In this document: in pieces, positions 6,274 through 7,704 of the stretch | Layout: the number at the start of each line of letters is the position of its first letter | How positions within the stretch are numbered: the stretch's first letter is position 1 | DNA from: Solirubrobacter sp044865965 | GTDB taxonomy: Bacteria > Actinomycetota > Thermoleophilia > Solirubrobacterales > Solirubrobacteraceae | DNA length: 7,704 nucleotides | Assembly: GCA_044865965.1 (NCBI GenBank) | Contig: JBIOTP010000389.1 | Coordinates: forward strand, 1 to 7,704 | Direction: 5' to 3' | Notes under the pieces: model-generated | Databases searched by the model: none | What the model was told of the DNA's origin: nothing | What the model saw: the letters and a program-made list of their open reading frames with translations, nothing else | Made by a program: the position numbers and the translations under genes

Positions 6274-6681
6274 TCAGGCCGAGGCGGTGGGCGCATCCGC
6301 GGCGGCCCGGTAGCCGCTCTGGCCGGAGGGCAGCTCGGTCTTGACGATCAGCCCCTGCTGGACCAGCTTCGCGAGCGTGTTGTAGGTGACGGCGCGCGAG
6401 ATCTTCGTCACGTCCGCGATCTCGGCCGCGCTGACGCCGGGACGCTCGCTGACGGTGCTCAGGATCGCCTCCCGGTTGGCGCCGCGCGGCGCGCGCTTGC
6501 GGCCCCTGCGCGCGGGGCTCCGGCGCGCCGCGGGCCGGTGGTCGGAGAACGGCGGTTGGGCGAGCGCCGCACGGATCTGCTCCTGTTCGCGGAGGAGCGC
6601 CTGAACGCCGTCGAGCTCGCGCTCGATCTCCTTCAGCCGTTGCTGCATCTGCCGCCGCAGATCCCCGATCACGTCGCTCAC
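6274..6681 (-). CDS. Coiled-coil winged-helix DNA-binding regulator
   Basis: The protein has 135 residues. Residues 1-40 form a strongly heptad-like charged helix (DLRRQMQQRLKEIERELDGV), probably a dimerising coiled coil. Residues 49-68 are very basic and AT-hook-like (RRGRKRAPRG), and should contact DNA or RNA. Residues about 69-126 are a winged helix: NREAILSTVSERPGVSAAEI, then the recognition-helix region ISRAVTYNTLAKLVQQGLI, then a wing ending SGYRA. This resembles MarR/ArsR-like regulators in shape, but no named family is evident and there is no cysteine for sensing. The GTG at 6681 has an excellent ribosome site. It lies 30 bases upstream of cbs in the same direction, so it may control the transsulfuration genes, itself, or the divergent sigma gene; its targets are unknown. 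Confidence 0.8.
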   Translation of the reverse strand: MSDVIGDLRRQMQQRLKEIERELDGVQALLREQEQIRAALAQPPFSDHRPAARRSPARRGRKRAPRGANREAILSTVSERPGVSAAEIADVTKISRAVTYNTLAKLVQQGLIVKTELPSGQSGYRAAADAPTASA

Positions 6682-6829
6682 CGTGGTCCCCCTTCTCGTG
6701 CCCGCGCCTTCGGGCAGCCTAACTGTTTGTCCGCTGCCACGAATCGTTCGCATTTTGCGGGCGAATCCGCTCCCTATATGGGGCGCGGCGCCGTGCGATC
6801 GGACTAAATGCGCAGAGGGCGACACGGAG
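6682..6829. promoter_or_regulatory. Divergent intergenic region between the regulator and sigma genes
   Basis: These 148 bases must hold the promoters of both genes and are distinctly richer in A/T than the coding DNA around them. Two small inverted repeats are visible: CGAA-TCG-TTCG at 6740-6750, and GCGG/CCGC arms around GCGAAT at 6757-6770. Either could bind the winged-helix dimer. A TATATG at 6775 and a minus-strand TAGGCT at 6722-6717 are possible -10 elements, but neither has a well-spaced -35, so I do not assign start sites. Confidence 0.5.
6687..6694 (-). promoter_or_regulatory. Shine-Dalgarno site fixing the GTG start of the winged-helix gene
   Basis: AAGGGGGA on the minus strand lies five bases before the GTG at 6681. 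It is the clearest ribosome site in the window and decides this start over upstream alternatives that would extend the frame toward 6954. Confidence 0.7.
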
Positions 6830-7704
6830 ATGACGCGTAGGGTGGCGGCACTGAGGAGCACGGGAGCGCCGGCGCCGGTCAGGGACGACCGCGGCGCACG
6901 GCGCGTGGAGGCGATGGTGGCGCGGCACGGGCCGGCGCTGCTGCGGGTCGCCAACCAGTTCTCGCTCTGCCACGACGACGCGCTGGACGCCTACCAGCGC
7001 GCGCTGGAGATCTACCTGCGCCGCCTGGAGACCGTCGACCCCGCCACCGAGGGCGCCTGGATGCGGGTGGTGGTCAAGCACGAGGCGATGGCGGTGCGCC
7101 GCGCGCGCCAGCAGTCGGTCGACCACGACGACGTGGACCTCGACGCAAGCGTGCCCGCCGGCCTGCGCGACGTCGACGACCAGGTGGCCGGCGGCGAGCG
7201 CGTCGAGCGCTCGGTGGAGGCGCTGCGCGCGCTCAAGCCCGACGAGGCGAAGGCGCTGATGCTCAAGGCGCAGGGGCTCTCCTACCAGGAGATCGGGCGC
7301 CGCTTCGGCTGGACGTACACGAAGGTCAACCGCTCGATCACCGAGGGCCGCGCACGCTTCATGAAGGCCTATCGCGGGATCGAGGAGGGCGAGGCGTGCG
7401 AGCGCCACGTCGACGCGCTCGCGGCGCTGGCCTACGGGACCGCCACGAGCGCGCAGGTCGTCGCGCTGCGCCCGCACCTGCGCCACTGCGCCGCCTGCCG
7501 CGCGACCGTGCGCGAGATGCGGCTCTCGCGCCGGCGCCGGATCGCGCTGCTGCTCCCGCTGCCCGGGCTGCAGTGGGCCGCGGCGCGCGTCGCGCAGATG
7601 CTCACGCGCGCCGACGTCGGCGGTGGCGTGCAGCTCGCGCGCGCGAGCGGCGGCGGCCGCCTCGGCGCGGCGGCCGCGCTGCTGGGCGTGTGTCTGGGCG
7701 GCGT
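6830..7704 (+). CDS. Sigma-70 family (ECF-like) factor fused to a zinc-finger-like tail, partial
   Basis: The frame is open from ATG 6830 to the right edge, giving 291 residues so far. Residues about 28-95 are sigma region 2 (LLRVANQFSLCHDDALDAYQ, then GAWMRVVVKHEAMAVRR). Residues about 130-178 are region 4, with the helix-turn-helix LSYQEIGRRFGWTYTKVNRS. Regions 1 and 3 are absent, as in ECF factors. Beyond it, residues 190-231 resemble the zf-HC2 zinc-binding module of anti-sigma factors: Cys190, His193, then HLRHCAACR with His216, Cys220 and Cys223. A hydrophobic Ala/Leu/Gly segment starts near 277 and is cut by the window end; it may be a membrane helix. An AGAGGG ribosome site lies 10 bases before the ATG. 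The natural reading is an ECF-like factor with its own built-in anti-sigma-like domain. It is divergent from the winged-helix regulator gene. Confidence 0.85.
   Translation, partial: MTRRVAALRSTGAPAPVRDDRGARRVEAMVARHGPALLRVANQFSLCHDDALDAYQRALEIYLRRLETVDPATEGAWMRVVVKHEAMAVRRARQQSVDHDDVDLDASVPAGLRDVDDQVAGGERVERSVEALRALKPDEAKALMLKAQGLSYQEIGRRFGWTYTKVNRSITEGRARFMKAYRGIEEGEACERHVDALAALAYGTATSAQVVALRPHLRHCAACRATVREMRLSRRRRIALLLPLPGLQWAAARVAQMLTRADVGGGVQLARASGGGRLGAAAALLGVCLGG

Noticed and set aside
6774..6784. CCCTATATGGG as a CArG-like operator
   Set aside because: It is not a true palindrome and has five rather than six A/T bases between the CC and GG; there is no bacterial regulator reason to call it.
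5101..6807. Plus-strand open frame of 568 codons
   Set aside because: It lies opposite cbs and the winged-helix gene and is dominated by Arg, Ala, Asp and Val with no domain; a shadow frame.
6719..7486. Minus-strand frame of 255 codons opposite the sigma gene
   Set aside because: The plus strand encodes recognisable sigma regions 2 and 4 in a frame open to the window end.

Overview
The window is a stretch of very GC-rich bacterial chromosome. Third codon positions are almost all G or C, several genes start with GTG, and some genes appear to be leaderless. The gene content also fits a high-GC actinobacterium: a sigma factor with a zinc-finger-like tail, an NlpC/P60 protein ending in RHPAGL, and a Cbs with a pair of CBS domains. 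My best guess is the Thermoleophilia/Solirubrobacterales group (Conexibacter or Solirubrobacter type). That is an inference from protein style, not from a marker gene.

Layout, left to right. Bases 1-846 (minus) hold the N-terminal part of a protein with two winged-helix-like regions and a Pro/Ala/acidic tail; it runs off the left edge. A 182-bp gap follows, with three tandem copies of a 34-bp unit and a 13-bp-stem hairpin. Next, on the minus strand, are a Lys/Ala/Pro-rich histone-H1-like low-complexity protein (1029-1883) and a 90-residue protein of unknown function (1914-2186). The gap at 2187-2340 carries a 16-bp perfect palindrome and an imperfect tandem duplication that copies the 3' end of the next gene.

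Bases 2341-6681 (minus) form one co-oriented cluster. Read in transcription order it contains a coiled-coil winged-helix regulator (6681-6274), cystathionine beta-synthase (6243-4858), a cystathionine gamma-lyase/synthase family enzyme (4861-3794), a single-domain HD hydrolase of the RelA/SpoT (small alarmone hydrolase) type (3797-3204) and a membrane-anchored NlpC/P60 protein (3117-2341). The three middle genes are joined by two identical 4-base GTGA overlaps, which suggests translational coupling. Cbs plus the gamma-lyase family enzyme would make the reverse transsulfuration route from homocysteine plus serine to cysteine. The alarmone hydrolase would put a stringent-response or nucleotide-cleaning activity under the same transcript. 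cbs has a TATAGT element placed for leaderless transcription.

A 148-bp divergent intergenic region separates this cluster from a plus-strand sigma-70 family factor (6830 to the right edge). That factor continues into a zinc-finger-like HLRHCAACR segment and probably a membrane segment. No rRNA, tRNA, CRISPR array, insertion sequence or phage gene was seen.
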